A stretch of DNA of 13,069 bases, taken from the NCBI RefSeq assembly GCF_030515985.1, contig NZ_CP100376.1:1818377-1831445 (forward strand), written 5' to 3'. The stretch is from Corynebacterium accolens (GTDB lineage Bacteria > Actinomycetota > Actinomycetes > Mycobacteriales > Mycobacteriaceae). The notes under the pieces were generated by a model that did no database searches, had not been told where the DNA came from, and was given only the letters and a program-made list of their open reading frames with translations. A program made the position numbers and the translations under genes. Below are positions 1 through 6,268 of this stretch, piece after piece (the first letter of the stretch is position 1; every line of letters starts with the position of its first letter).

Positions 1-643
1 GTTGCCAAATGGGAACGAGGATACAGCCTGCAACCGCGATGGAAATCAGACCCCACGGCTGATAAACCTCCCAGCCGGGAATACCCAATATGGAGCCGAG
101 CCGTCCGCCTAGCCAGAACCAGCCCAGCGGGTAAAACGTGGGCATGTCTAGGTAGTTCATGTCCGCATAGCCCATTTGATCTACTGACCGGGTAAGGAAC
201 TGGGTGCGGAATGCCTGGTCCACCTGCACGCCATCGAGCCATAAGCGCGAGGCAGACAGCGGCAGGCCCACGGTGGCAAGGGTCAATAAGGCGGGGGAGA
301 GATACGTGATGGCGTAGGTCACCCACGTGCGCCAGCGCGGGCGAGAGAAATTCTCCTTGTAGTGGTCATAGAGCCACCACGCGCTAAAGCCACCTGCCAA
401 GGCCAACGTCAAGATCACGCCGACCGTACACAGCGCGCGGGTGACCATGGAGGTATTAAAGGAGGGCAGGGAGACGGTTTTGAAGGCATACCAGCCGAAA
501 AGCGTAATTGCCCCGCCGCCCAGCGCTGCGAAAATAATGCCCAGCAGGGTGCTGCGGTGCGACATGGCATCGGCGTGGTAGGCGGTGGTGCGTTTCTCCT
601 CGCTCACGGGAACTGCTTGGGAAGGCGTAGCTGGGCTTGTCAT
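1..643 (-). CDS. aftA: Arabinofuranosyltransferase AftA, N-terminal part (runs off left edge)
   Basis: The first 214 residues of AftA are present; the rest lies beyond position 1. AftA is a polytopic GT-C transferase of the plasma membrane. It adds the first arabinofuranose to the galactan of arabinogalactan, using decaprenyl-phosphoryl-arabinose. Visible are a short polar N-terminus (about 30 residues), hydrophobic segments at roughly 32-55, 65-85 and 103-122, then the loop VDQAFRTQFLTRSVDQMGY and the motif YLDMPTFYPLGWFWLGGR. That loop and motif match my memory of mycobacterial AftA closely. ATG 643 is chosen because AAAGGG lies just upstream, though the spacing is short. An in-frame ATG at 565 is an alternative. 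The gene lies 129 bases after dprE2 on the same strand, with a hairpin and a possible promoter between them. Confidence 0.93.
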   Translation of the reverse strand, partial: MTSPATPSQAVPVSEEKRTTAYHADAMSHRSTLLGIIFAALGGGAITLFGWYAFKTVSLPSFNTSMVTRALCTVGVILTLALAGGFSAWWLYDHYKENFSRPRWRTWVTYAITYLSPALLTLATVGLPLSASRLWLDGVQVDQAFRTQFLTRSVDQMGYADMNYLDMPTFYPLGWFWLGGRLGSILGIPGWEVYQPWGLISIAVAGCILVPIWQ

Positions 644-660
644 GCCCTTTAGTTTCGCAT

Positions 661-666
661 ACCTTA
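661..666 (-). promoter_or_regulatory. Possible -10 box for aftA
   Basis: On the minus strand TAAGGT fits the actinobacterial -10 pattern TAnnnT. Transcription starting about seven bases downstream would give a leader of about 11 bases containing AAAGGG before ATG 643. It lies downstream of the hairpin at 718-763, so it could give aftA a supply of transcript independent of dprE1-dprE2. No clear -35 was found. Confidence 0.35.
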
Positions 667-717
667 ATCACTCTTCTGGGATTAGGCGCGGTGTGAGCTG
701 GCTTATTAACTAGCAAA

Positions 718-763
718 GCGCGCAGGGCCGCGGGCCTTGAGGAGCCCGGCATACCCTGCGCGC
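718..763 (-). terminator. Hairpin between dprE2 and aftA (possible attenuator/terminator)
   Basis: GCGCGCAGGG (718-727) and CCCTGCGCGC (754-763) are perfect 10-base inverted repeats. An inner GGGC/GCCC pairing (732-735 with 744-747) could extend the structure. It begins ten bases after the dprE2 stop. On the minus strand only TTTGC follows the stem, so the U-tract is poor. It could be a partial terminator, a processing site or an mRNA stabiliser. Confidence 0.5.
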
Positions 764-772
764 AGGAACTGG

Positions 773-1531
773 TTAGAACGGCAGCTTGCGGAAGATGGGC
801 TGCGGGATGAACTTGAATGCCAGCGATACGTACTTGAACAGCGGGTGGACGTAGATGGACTGCTTGCCATCCAGTACCGCCTGCACGGTGGCCTTGGCCA
901 CGTCAGAGACATTGACGGTCAGCGGGGCATCGCCGGCCTCAGCGGACATCTTGGTGCGAACCTGGCCCGGGCGGACGACGAGCACGTTGGCGCCAGAGCC
1001 GCGCAGTGCTTCATCCAAGTTGATGTAGAAGCCATCCACGCCGGCCTTGGAAGCACCGTAGACAAAGTTGGAGCGGCGCACGCGCATGCCGGCCACCGAG
1101 GACATCGCCACGATGGTGCCGTGGCCCTGGTGCCTGAACTTTTCACCCAACAGCACGCCGACGGAGACGGGCGCGGTGTAGTTGGTCTGGGCAGAAGCCA
1201 CGGCCTTGTCGTGGTTTTGCCACAGCTCTTCCTGGTCACCTAGGGTGCCAAAGGCCACGATGGCGATATCGACATCGCCGCGCTCCCAAGTCTTATCGAT
1301 GACCGCCGGGTGCGAGTCAAAGTCGGTGGCATCAAAGTCCACGACCTCGACTTCCGCGCCGCGGGCCTCCAGGTCAGCCTGTGCCTTCTCGATGCGCGGG
1401 GACTGGGCGCGGGCGGCCAGGGTGACCTTGGCGGGTCCGCGCTCGAGGAATTCGGCGACGACGCCGAGGCCGATTTCAGAGGTACCGCCCAAAAGCAGGA
1501 TGTGCTGGGCTTGGCCTACTGCATTAAGCAT
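773..1531 (-). CDS. dprE2: Decaprenylphosphoryl-2-keto-erythro-pentose reductase DprE2
   Basis: This 252-residue short-chain dehydrogenase/reductase carries out the second half of the DPR-to-DPA epimerisation. It reduces the 2-keto intermediate with NAD(P)H to give decaprenyl-phosphoryl-arabinose, the only arabinofuranose donor for the cell wall. The dinucleotide-binding motif GGTSEIG is at residues 15-21. The catalytic set is Ser144/145 in MSSVAG, Tyr158 and Lys162 in YGASKAG. The hydrophobic C-terminus (about 228-252, ending RKLPF) is typical of this subfamily and may contact the membrane. Start ATG 1531 is preceded by AAGGAGA, 11 bases upstream. The gene follows dprE1 after 45 bases with no terminator, so the two are almost certainly co-transcribed, as expected for partners in one two-step epimerase. 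Length and order agree with the family. Confidence 0.95.
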   Translation of the reverse strand: MLNAVGQAQHILLLGGTSEIGLGVVAEFLERGPAKVTLAARAQSPRIEKAQADLEARGAEVEVVDFDATDFDSHPAVIDKTWERGDVDIAIVAFGTLGDQEELWQNHDKAVASAQTNYTAPVSVGVLLGEKFRHQGHGTIVAMSSVAGMRVRRSNFVYGASKAGVDGFYINLDEALRGSGANVLVVRPGQVRTKMSAEAGDAPLTVNVSDVAKATVQAVLDGKQSIYVHPLFKYVSLAFKFIPQPIFRKLPF

Positions 1532-1576
1532 GGTTTAAAAAATCTCCTTCATGAGGGGTGGTGATGAGTCCAGTGA

Positions 1577-2992
1577 TTAGTGCAGCTCGAGGCGGCGGGA
1601 CATATCGGAGGCAAAGACCCCGGTGGGGTCGATGTCATTGCGGGTCTTGAGCCAGCCTTCTAGGCCCGGGTACATCTGGTGGAAGTTCTCGGCAGAGGTG
1701 CGCGATTCCTTTGCCAAGTACAGGCGGCCGCCAAACTCCATGACGCGGCGATCCAGGTCATCGAGAAGCTCGCCCAAGCCCGGGCGGATGGGGAAGTCCA
1801 CGCAGACGTTCCAGCCAGGCATCGGGTACGACAGCGGCGCGCGGTTTCCTTCGCCGAAGAGCTTGAATACGTTCAGCGCGGAGTAGTGGCCGGAGCGCTG
1901 GATATCGCGGATGATCTCCTTGAATGGCTCCACGGCCTCCGTGGGAACGACGAACTGGTACTGCAAAAAGCCCTTGGAACCGTAGCCGCGGTTCCACTCG
2001 CCAATGAGATCGAGCGGCTGGTAGAACTGCGTCAAGTTCTTTACCTGGTTCTTCGCCGGCGCGCCCATGGTGTAGTAGGCCAAGCCCACAGCGGACAGGC
2101 TGAGCTTATTCAGCGTCCAAGACGGGAAGATATCCGGCACGGTCATCAGCTGCGGAGCGTTGAACTTGAGCGGATCCTTCGCCAGCTTGGGGGCCAATTC
2201 CTCGAGCTGCGCCAAGGTGGCCAGGGAGCCGCGGGAAATGGTGGAGCGGCCCAGCTTCGGCTCTGGGGAGATGACATCGAACCAGGCGGAGGAATACGTG
2301 TAGTTGTGCTCCGAACCATCCGAGTGGAAGGCAATGGTTTCTTCCAGGTTATCGGTGCGATCCGTATCCGCGATGAAGTAGGCGGTCTCCGTCTTGGTCA
2401 TGCGGATGGTAGCGCGCAGGATGATGCCGGTAAGGCCCATGCCGCCGATGGTGGCCCAGAAGAGGTCACCGCTCGGGTCATCCTCGCTGCCCTCTGGGGT
2501 GAGGTGGAGAACGCGGCCATCAGCAACCAGCAGCTCGATGGAGACCACGTGGTTGCCAAAGGAACCGGCGGAGTGGTGGTTCTTGCCGTGGATATCGGGG
2601 CCGATGGCGCCGCCGATGGTGACCTGGCGGGTGCCCGGCAGGACCGGAACCCACAGGCCATAGGGCAGCGCGGCCTTCATGAGCTGGTCAAGGGTGACGC
2701 CACCATCGACATCAACAAGCGCGGACTCCGGGTCAATGGAGTGGATCTTGTTCAGCTTTTGCATGTCGATGACCAGGCCGCCGCCATTTTGGGCGGGGTC
2801 ACCATAGGAGCGTCCCATGCCGCGCGCGATGACGCCGCGGCGCAGGTGGGCGGGCTTGTCCGAGTTATCGTCCGCGACCTGTGCCACTGCATTCTTGATG
2901 ACGTCCACGTCTTCCGTGGACAGCACATGGGCGGTCGTGGGGGCGGTGCGGCCCCAGCCGTGCAGGGACTTTTCGGTGGTATGTAGTTCCAT
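1577..2992 (-). CDS. dprE1: Decaprenylphosphoryl-D-ribose oxidase DprE1
   Basis: This is a 471-residue FAD enzyme of the VAO/ALO type. It oxidises decaprenyl-phosphoryl-ribose at C2 and hands the keto product to DprE2. The FAD-binding half (about residues 10-200) contains RGMGRSYGD (57-65), [14 protein letters not shown] and [16 protein letters not shown] (133-148). The C-terminal half has [21 protein letters not shown] and [20 protein letters not shown]. Cys397 there corresponds to Mtb Cys387, the residue modified covalently by benzothiazinones, and Lys428 in LYLAKESR corresponds to Mtb Lys418. Identity to Mtb DprE1 is high throughout by memory. Start ATG 2992 aligns with the family and gives GWGRTAPTT near the N-terminus. 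The ribosome binding site is weak (AGAGTAAGAG). It is the first gene of the dprE1-dprE2-aftA unit. Confidence 0.97.
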   Translation of the reverse strand: MELHTTEKSLHGWGRTAPTTAHVLSTEDVDVIKNAVAQVADDNSDKPAHLRRGVIARGMGRSYGDPAQNGGGLVIDMQKLNKIHSIDPESALVDVDGGVTLDQLMKAALPYGLWVPVLPGTRQVTIGGAIGPDIHGKNHHSAGSFGNHVVSIELLVADGRVLHLTPEGSEDDPSGDLFWATIGGMGLTGIILRATIRMTKTETAYFIADTDRTDNLEETIAFHSDGSEHNYTYSSAWFDVISPEPKLGRSTISRGSLATLAQLEELAPKLAKDPLKFNAPQLMTVPDIFPSWTLNKLSLSAVGLAYYTMGAPAKNQVKNLTQFYQPLDLIGEWNRGYGSKGFLQYQFVVPTEAVEPFKEIIRDIQRSGHYSALNVFKLFGEGNRAPLSYPMPGWNVCVDFPIRPGLGELLDDLDRRVMEFGGRLYLAKESRTSAENFHQMYPGLEGWLKTRNDIDPTGVFASDMSRRLELH

Positions 2993-3013
2993 CTCTTACT
3001 CTTTGCTCGACGG

Positions 3014-3019
3014 ATTGTA
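3014..3019 (-). promoter_or_regulatory. Likely -10 box for dprE1
   Basis: TACAAT on the minus strand fits TAnnnT and lies 21 bases upstream of the dprE1 ATG, which would give a leader of about 14 bases. No convincing -35 is visible, which is common in corynebacterial promoters. Confidence 0.5.
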
Positions 3020-3086
3020 TCGATGTACCAGCCTACCTAGCTCATAGTGCGGTGGCTGGAGTGACGTTCGTGATATTTAAAACAGC

Positions 3087-3109
3087 TTGGGGCACACAGA
3101 CTGCCCCGA
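3087..3109 (-). terminator. Terminator-like hairpin after the 91-aa gene
   Basis: GGGGCA (3089-3094) pairs with TGCCCC (3102-3107) across a seven-base loop. On the minus strand the stem is followed by AAGCTGTTTTAAAT, a short U-rich tail. It lies just past the stop of the minus-strand gene ending at 3120 and ahead of the dprE1 promoter, so it would separate those two transcripts. Confidence 0.55.
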
Positions 3110-3119
3110 ATGCGGCGCT

Positions 3120-3395
3120 TTAGAGATCCATGATCTCGCGGATTTCTTCCGGCAGGTCCGCTTGGGACTCAATGGTGGGCCCTTCATAGCTGTCCAAAAT
3201 CTCGTACACGCGGCGGCGCGAAGTAGAATCCAAAATCGGCATTTCCTCTGCCATCAGGCGCGTCATAAAGGGGCTAAGCGGCAGATTGGTGTGCTCTGTT
3301 GCCTCAAAATGCCCGTTGCGCTTATCGTCCTCGGCCCGCTCATCCTGAGCGGCTTGCTGGGCGGGTGTCATATGCTCTGTCTTTTCCGAGTACAT
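3120..3395 (-). CDS. Hypothetical acidic 91-aa protein
   Basis: I do not recognise this family. The product is soluble, without a signal peptide or membrane segment. It is highly charged: the N-terminal 40 residues are polar and probably disordered (MYSEKTEHMTPAQQAAQDER). A C-terminal helical part follows, with SPFMTRLMAEEMPILDS, RRRVYEILDSYEG and an acidic end LPEEIREIMDL. The longer reading frame starts at 3440, but ATG 3395 is preferred. A TAAGCT -10 hexamer ends seven bases before it and there is no ribosome binding site, so initiation is probably leaderless. Starting at 3440 would also overlap the divergent gene. It sits head to head with the 154-aa membrane protein, 34 bases apart, and is followed by its own terminator and then dprE1. 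A link to arabinogalactan synthesis is only inferred from position. Confidence 0.75.
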   Translation of the reverse strand: MYSEKTEHMTPAQQAAQDERAEDDKRNGHFEATEHTNLPLSPFMTRLMAEEMPILDSTSRRRVYEILDSYEGPTIESQADLPEEIREIMDL

Positions 3396-3402
3396 GCGCA
3401 AT

Positions 3403-3408
3403 AGCTTA
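3403..3408 (-). promoter_or_regulatory. -10 box for leaderless start of the 91-aa gene
   Basis: TAAGCT on the minus strand ends seven bases before ATG 3395, so transcription would start at or next to the A of the start codon. The same hexamer recurs at 4810, 6255 and 11185. Confidence 0.55.
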
Positions 3409-3416
3409 CCGCCGCT

Positions 3417-3422
3417 TAGAGT
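3417..3422 (+). promoter_or_regulatory. -10 box for leaderless start of the 154-aa gene
   Basis: TAGAGT fits TAnnnT and ends exactly seven bases before ATG 3430, mirroring the divergent promoter at 3403-3408. Only eight bases separate the two hexamers, so the two promoters overlap and polymerases would compete. Confidence 0.5.
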
Positions 3423-3429
3423 GGTCGCT

Positions 3430-3894
3430 ATGACAAACAACCGCGAAGCAGCAGAAGAATCCCGCGATAATTACGCCCTCGATGACACCTTGGCCGGTCG
3501 CATCACCCAAGCGGCCGCACAGGGCATCGTCACCTCTTACCCGGACTGGATTAAATCCACAAAGGGCCTTATTACCGCCTACGTTTTGTCCACGATTGGT
3601 TTTGGCGCATTGGTGGCCTATACCAACGCCCAGGCCGAAGAGGACGGCGATGAACCGCGCTCACCGCAGGAATTTGCGGATAAGGGCCTGAAACTTTGGG
3701 CTATTTTGGCGGCGGTGCTCATCTTGGTGGGCCTTGCTTTGTGGGCCGATGTAGCCGTATCCCGCAAGGTGGTGTCTTTCCTGCGCAAGCGCGGCGTTAA
3801 GCGCCCGTGGACGCTGTTGGGAGCAATTGGCGCGGCGGCGACGTTTATCATCAGCGAGCTCGAAGCGCGCGATATAGAAAAACTGGCTTCTTAA
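3430..3894 (+). CDS. Hypothetical 154-aa membrane protein
   Basis: I do not recognise the family. The N-terminal 40 residues are polar and probably cytoplasmic. Three hydrophobic segments follow: about 46-66 (GLITAYVLSTIGFGALVAY), 88-110 (LWAILAAVLILVGLALWADV) and 126-143 (PWTLLGAIGAAATFIISE). Between the first two is an acidic loop, AEEDGDEPRSPQEF, and between the last two a basic stretch, SRKVVSFLRKRGVKR, consistent with a cytoplasmic position. ATG 3430 is chosen over an upstream in-frame ATG at 3394, because the earlier one overlaps the divergent gene while 3430 has a well-placed -10 box. It is followed nine bases later by the pRiA4b-like gene. Its place among AG genes suggests an envelope role, but nothing in the sequence proves it. 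Confidence 0.8.
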   Translation: MTNNREAAEESRDNYALDDTLAGRITQAAAQGIVTSYPDWIKSTKGLITAYVLSTIGFGALVAYTNAQAEEDGDEPRSPQEFADKGLKLWAILAAVLILVGLALWADVAVSRKVVSFLRKRGVKRPWTLLGAIGAAATFIISELEARDIEKLAS

Positions 3895-3897
3895 AAT
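3892..3897 (+). promoter_or_regulatory. -10 box overlapping a stop codon, for leaderless start at 3904
   Basis: TAAAAT begins with the TAA stop codon of the 154-aa gene and ends six bases before ATG 3904. It fits TAnnnT at leaderless spacing. Confidence 0.5.
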
Positions 3898-3903
3898 TTG
3901 CGT

Positions 3904-4812
3904 ATGGTGGGGCCCATGAATGCAGGGGTCACCGATATTGCACAGGCGCGGGCTCGCCGTGCCGACCCGCTGCTGTCGCTAAAGCGGGAACCGCTCACCG
4001 TCATCTGCCAAGCCTCCAATATCCGTGCGGATGGGGAAGTCCACCGTCAAATCGGCTTTAGCGATGCGCTTACCTTACATGAGCTGCAGAAAGTACTACA
4101 CATCTGCTTTGGTCTGCCGGATGAAAACTCCCCGTGGCACTTTTACGAGCACAGTGATGCCCGCGGCCCGCGCCTTGACCCAGAGCGTCAAGCCTCCGAA
4201 TTCCTTTGGCGCGAGGGCGACCAGATCGATTTTGTGTGGGGCCTCTGGGACTTTGAGCTGGTGGTCGCAGAAATCTATCCCCGCGATAATGGCACCCCCA
4301 GCGCGCTGTGCGTGGGCGGCTCGGGCAACCTCTTCGCGCCCTTTGAACTTACTGCGGTGAACCGGGAATTGACCGGTGAAAAAATCACCGATGAAGTTCT
4401 GGCACAGGTTAAACCCCAGGTAAGGGCGCTCATCGAGCGCACCAAGCTCTATGACTTTGTTCCGCTCTTACAGGCCATGGACTTAAACCGCGGAAGTGAT
4501 CTGCCGGCGGCCACGGCTGAGGCGCTGGCTAGCCTGCCGCGTGAAGTCACCAATGAGGGAAAAGATGCCTTTTGGTCCATGGCCTTGGCGCTATCCTGCA
4601 TGGGCGGTGACGAGCTGACCGATTCCGTGGTGGAAACCACCATGGATGCCTTGGGCTGGGTCAACGATGATGGCAACACCTTGAAAGGTGCGGAGATTCG
4701 CGCGCTGTGCGATGCCTCCTTGCACCAGCTATCCCAGATTGGTGCCTACGGCAAGGACGCCGCCGCGCCGGTGTACCGCCTAGACATGTACCGAGCGCTG
4801 CTGCGCGGGTAA
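3904..4812 (+). CDS. pRiA4b ORF-3-like domain protein, 302 aa
   Basis: The first half (about residues 30-150) resembles the plasmid pRiA4b ORF-3-like family. A strand-rich start LTVICQASNI leads to a helix LTLHELQKVLHICFGLPDEN, then WHFYEH, a FLWREGDQIDFVWGLWDFEL segment like the family's EGD/YxYDFGDxWEH region, and finally ALCVGGSGNL, where members usually have a CxGGxG motif. The second half (about 155-302) is helical and unrecognised. The family is widespread, some members are IS passenger proteins, and the biochemical role is unknown. Possible starts are TTG 3898, ATG 3904 and ATG 3916. ATG 3904 is preferred because TAAAAT ends six bases before it. ATG 3916 has GGTGGGG upstream and remains possible. 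It is followed by the GtrA-family gene after 11 bases. Confidence 0.82.
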   Translation: MVGPMNAGVTDIAQARARRADPLLSLKREPLTVICQASNIRADGEVHRQIGFSDALTLHELQKVLHICFGLPDENSPWHFYEHSDARGPRLDPERQASEFLWREGDQIDFVWGLWDFELVVAEIYPRDNGTPSALCVGGSGNLFAPFELTAVNRELTGEKITDEVLAQVKPQVRALIERTKLYDFVPLLQAMDLNRGSDLPAATAEALASLPREVTNEGKDAFWSMALALSCMGGDELTDSVVETTMDALGWVNDDGNTLKGAEIRALCDASLHQLSQIGAYGKDAAAPVYRLDMYRALLRG

Positions 4813-4815
4813 GCT
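4810..4815 (+). promoter_or_regulatory. -10 box overlapping a stop codon, for leaderless GTG start of the GtrA-family gene
   Basis: TAAGCT starts with the TAA stop of the preceding gene and ends eight bases before GTG 4824. The 17 bases 4810-4826 match 6255-6271 (promoter and start of the GNAT gene) at 15 positions. Confidence 0.6.
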
Positions 4816-4823
4816 AACTGCCT

Positions 4824-5264
4824 GTGACTAATCCACTTGAAGATGCTGCAGAAGTAAAGCGCCCCTCCAGCTCTTTGAAGCAGCAGCTGGTGCGATTTAT
4901 TGCGGTGGGTGTTTTTGCCGCCGTCATTGACTATGGGTTGACGCTGCTATTGACCCACTTAGGTCTGCACCGCTCTGGGGCGAAGGCGATTGGTTGGGTC
5001 TTTGGCACCATCGCTGCCTATCTGGCCAATGCGCGCTGGACCTTTGGCACAAAGGTGTCCGGACGCACGGCCGCAACGGTGGGCGTGTTATACGTATCCA
5101 CCTTTGCCGTGCAGAATTTCTTGTACTGGGTACTCAATGAGCCGCTGATTTCCCTAGGCTTTGAGGGCGCGGTGAAAGACACCATCGCCTTCGTCATTGC
5201 CCAAGGCGTGGCGACGGTGACCAACTTTGCCATCCAGCGGGTCTTTATCTTTAAGGAAAAATAG
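4824..5264 (+). CDS. GtrA-family membrane protein (Rv3789-like)
   Basis: This 146-residue polytopic membrane protein belongs to the GtrA family. Four hydrophobic segments lie at about 23-44, 55-70, 84-104 and 118-140. The hallmarks are LVRFIAVGVFAAVIDYGL near the start, NARWTF at 69-74 and TNFAIQRVFIFKEK at the C-terminus. The Mtb relative Rv3789 stands beside dprE1. It has been proposed to flip decaprenyl-phosphoryl-arabinose or to anchor AG enzymes such as AftA; which is right is unsettled. Here the gene points the opposite way and is separated from dprE1 by three genes. The start is GTG, with TAAGCT eight bases upstream and no ribosome binding site. Its stop is 24 bases from the convergent glfT1 stop, with no clear terminator. 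Confidence 0.9.
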   Translation: MTNPLEDAAEVKRPSSSLKQQLVRFIAVGVFAAVIDYGLTLLLTHLGLHRSGAKAIGWVFGTIAAYLANARWTFGTKVSGRTAATVGVLYVSTFAVQNFLYWVLNEPLISLGFEGAVKDTIAFVIAQGVATVTNFAIQRVFIFKEK

Positions 5265-5288
5265 GCCAGCGGCACGCCTTAGGAGCGA

Positions 5289-6206
5289 TTACCGGGGGCG
5301 GCGGAAATCCTCGCGGCGCCCGCGGTTGTGCAGCCTGAGCCACTCCAGGAAGCCGGCCGGATCGTGGCGTTGGACCAAGAAGAACCAGCCAAAGCGAGCA
5401 AATTCCTGGGGCAAAAGCTTGCGCATGCCGCGCTGCCACAGCAGGTAGCCGCGGTTGCGGTAGGTAAAAAAGCGCTTGAACTCGCCTTCCGGGTACTGGG
5501 TATGCATCTTGCCGCCCAGGATGGGCTTGAACTCATCCGAACCGTCCGGGTGCAGGTAGCTGGTGGTCAAGGCGGTGCCGAAAGACAGCCCGGAATTGAC
5601 CAGGCGGCGGTGGTATTCCACCTCATCGCCGCGGATGAAGAGGCGATAATCCGGAACGCCAATGGTCTGCATCGCCGCGGCGGAAATCAGAGCGCCATTA
5701 AACAAAGAAGCGATGCCGGGCAGGAAGTCTCCCTCGAGTTCCTCCATGCGGCGGCGCCACACCAGCCCTTGGCGCAGCGGGAAGGCCAAGCTGCCGGGAT
5801 CGTCGATATTGCACACGGCAGGTGAGACCTCGTGCAGGTTATTATTCCCTGCCACGCGGTAGAGCTCTTCTAATACGCCGTAATCGGCGGGGCGGCCATC
5901 ATCATCGGCGCACCACACGGCGTCGGCGCCGAGTGATAGCGCGGTAAGGAAACCGAGGGCGAATCCGCCCGCACCACCTAGGTTGGTCTTGGACGGCACG
6001 TAGACCGCGCGATCGCCTGCCAGGGATTCCACCGCGTCACGGACCGCATCCTCGGCGCCATTATCCACTACGATGACCCACTGCACGGGGTGGGTTTGGT
6101 TGACTACCTTTTCGAGCGAGGCACGCAGCAAGTCCGCGCGCTGGTGGGTGACAATGACGGCAGCGGTGGTACCGGTGGAATCAAGGGTGGCAGTCATGCG
6201 TTCCAT
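5289..6206 (-). CDS. glfT1: Galactofuranosyltransferase GlfT1
   Basis: This 305-residue GT2-family (GT-A fold) enzyme transfers the first galactofuranose residues from UDP-Galf to the rhamnosyl end of the decaprenyl-linked linker unit, on the cytoplasmic side. Visible are the nucleotide-binding start AAVIVTHQRADLL (15-27), VVDNG (46-50), NLGGAGGFALG (75-85) and the metal-binding DDD (101-103) in CADDDGRP. GIASLFNGALI, FIRGDEVEYHRR (190-201; likely catalytic Asp/Glu), YLHPDGSDEFKPILGG and FFTYRNRGYL follow. This series matches Mtb Rv3782 closely by memory. ATG 6206 has GGTGG four bases upstream; ATG 6197 is an in-frame alternative. The gene runs with wzt and wzm but is separated from them by an opposite-strand GNAT gene, so it probably has its own promoter in 6207-6268. 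Confidence 0.93.
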   Translation of the reverse strand: MERMTATLDSTGTTAAVIVTHQRADLLRASLEKVVNQTHPVQWVIVVDNGAEDAVRDAVESLAGDRAVYVPSKTNLGGAGGFALGFLTALSLGADAVWCADDDGRPADYGVLEELYRVAGNNNLHEVSPAVCNIDDPGSLAFPLRQGLVWRRRMEELEGDFLPGIASLFNGALISAAAMQTIGVPDYRLFIRGDEVEYHRRLVNSGLSFGTALTTSYLHPDGSDEFKPILGGKMHTQYPEGEFKRFFTYRNRGYLLWQRGMRKLLPQEFARFGWFFLVQRHDPAGFLEWLRLHNRGRREDFRRPR

Positions 6207-6254
6207 CTTGCCACCGGGGAATGGATCTGCCGCGGATAAACACTCCGCGTGGGC

Positions 6255-6260
6255 TAAGCT
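6255..6260 (+). promoter_or_regulatory. -10 box for leaderless start of the GNAT gene
   Basis: TAAGCT ends eight bases before ATG 6269. The element TAAGCTRACTGCCTRTG is shared with the GtrA-family gene start at 4810-4826. Confidence 0.6.
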
Positions 6261-6268
6261 GACTGCCT

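Noticed and set aside
737..1243. Plus-strand open frames across dprE2, and similar ones at 8229-8735 and 10182-10565
   Set aside because: All are antisense to clearly identified genes and rich in Gly, Ala, Val and His from GC bias.
1679..2986. 435-codon open frame on the plus strand
   Set aside because: It lies entirely antisense to dprE1, whose match to the family is unambiguous. It arises from GC-biased third positions, and its translation is low-complexity with no motif.
3396..3440. Longer version of the 91-aa protein starting at 3440
   Set aside because: It would overlap the divergent gene start, and no ribosome binding site or -10 box precedes 3440, while 3395 has a well-placed TAAGCT.
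5328..5825. 165-codon open frame on the plus strand
   Set aside because: It is a shadow of glfT1; the protein made by the minus strand matches the family end to end.
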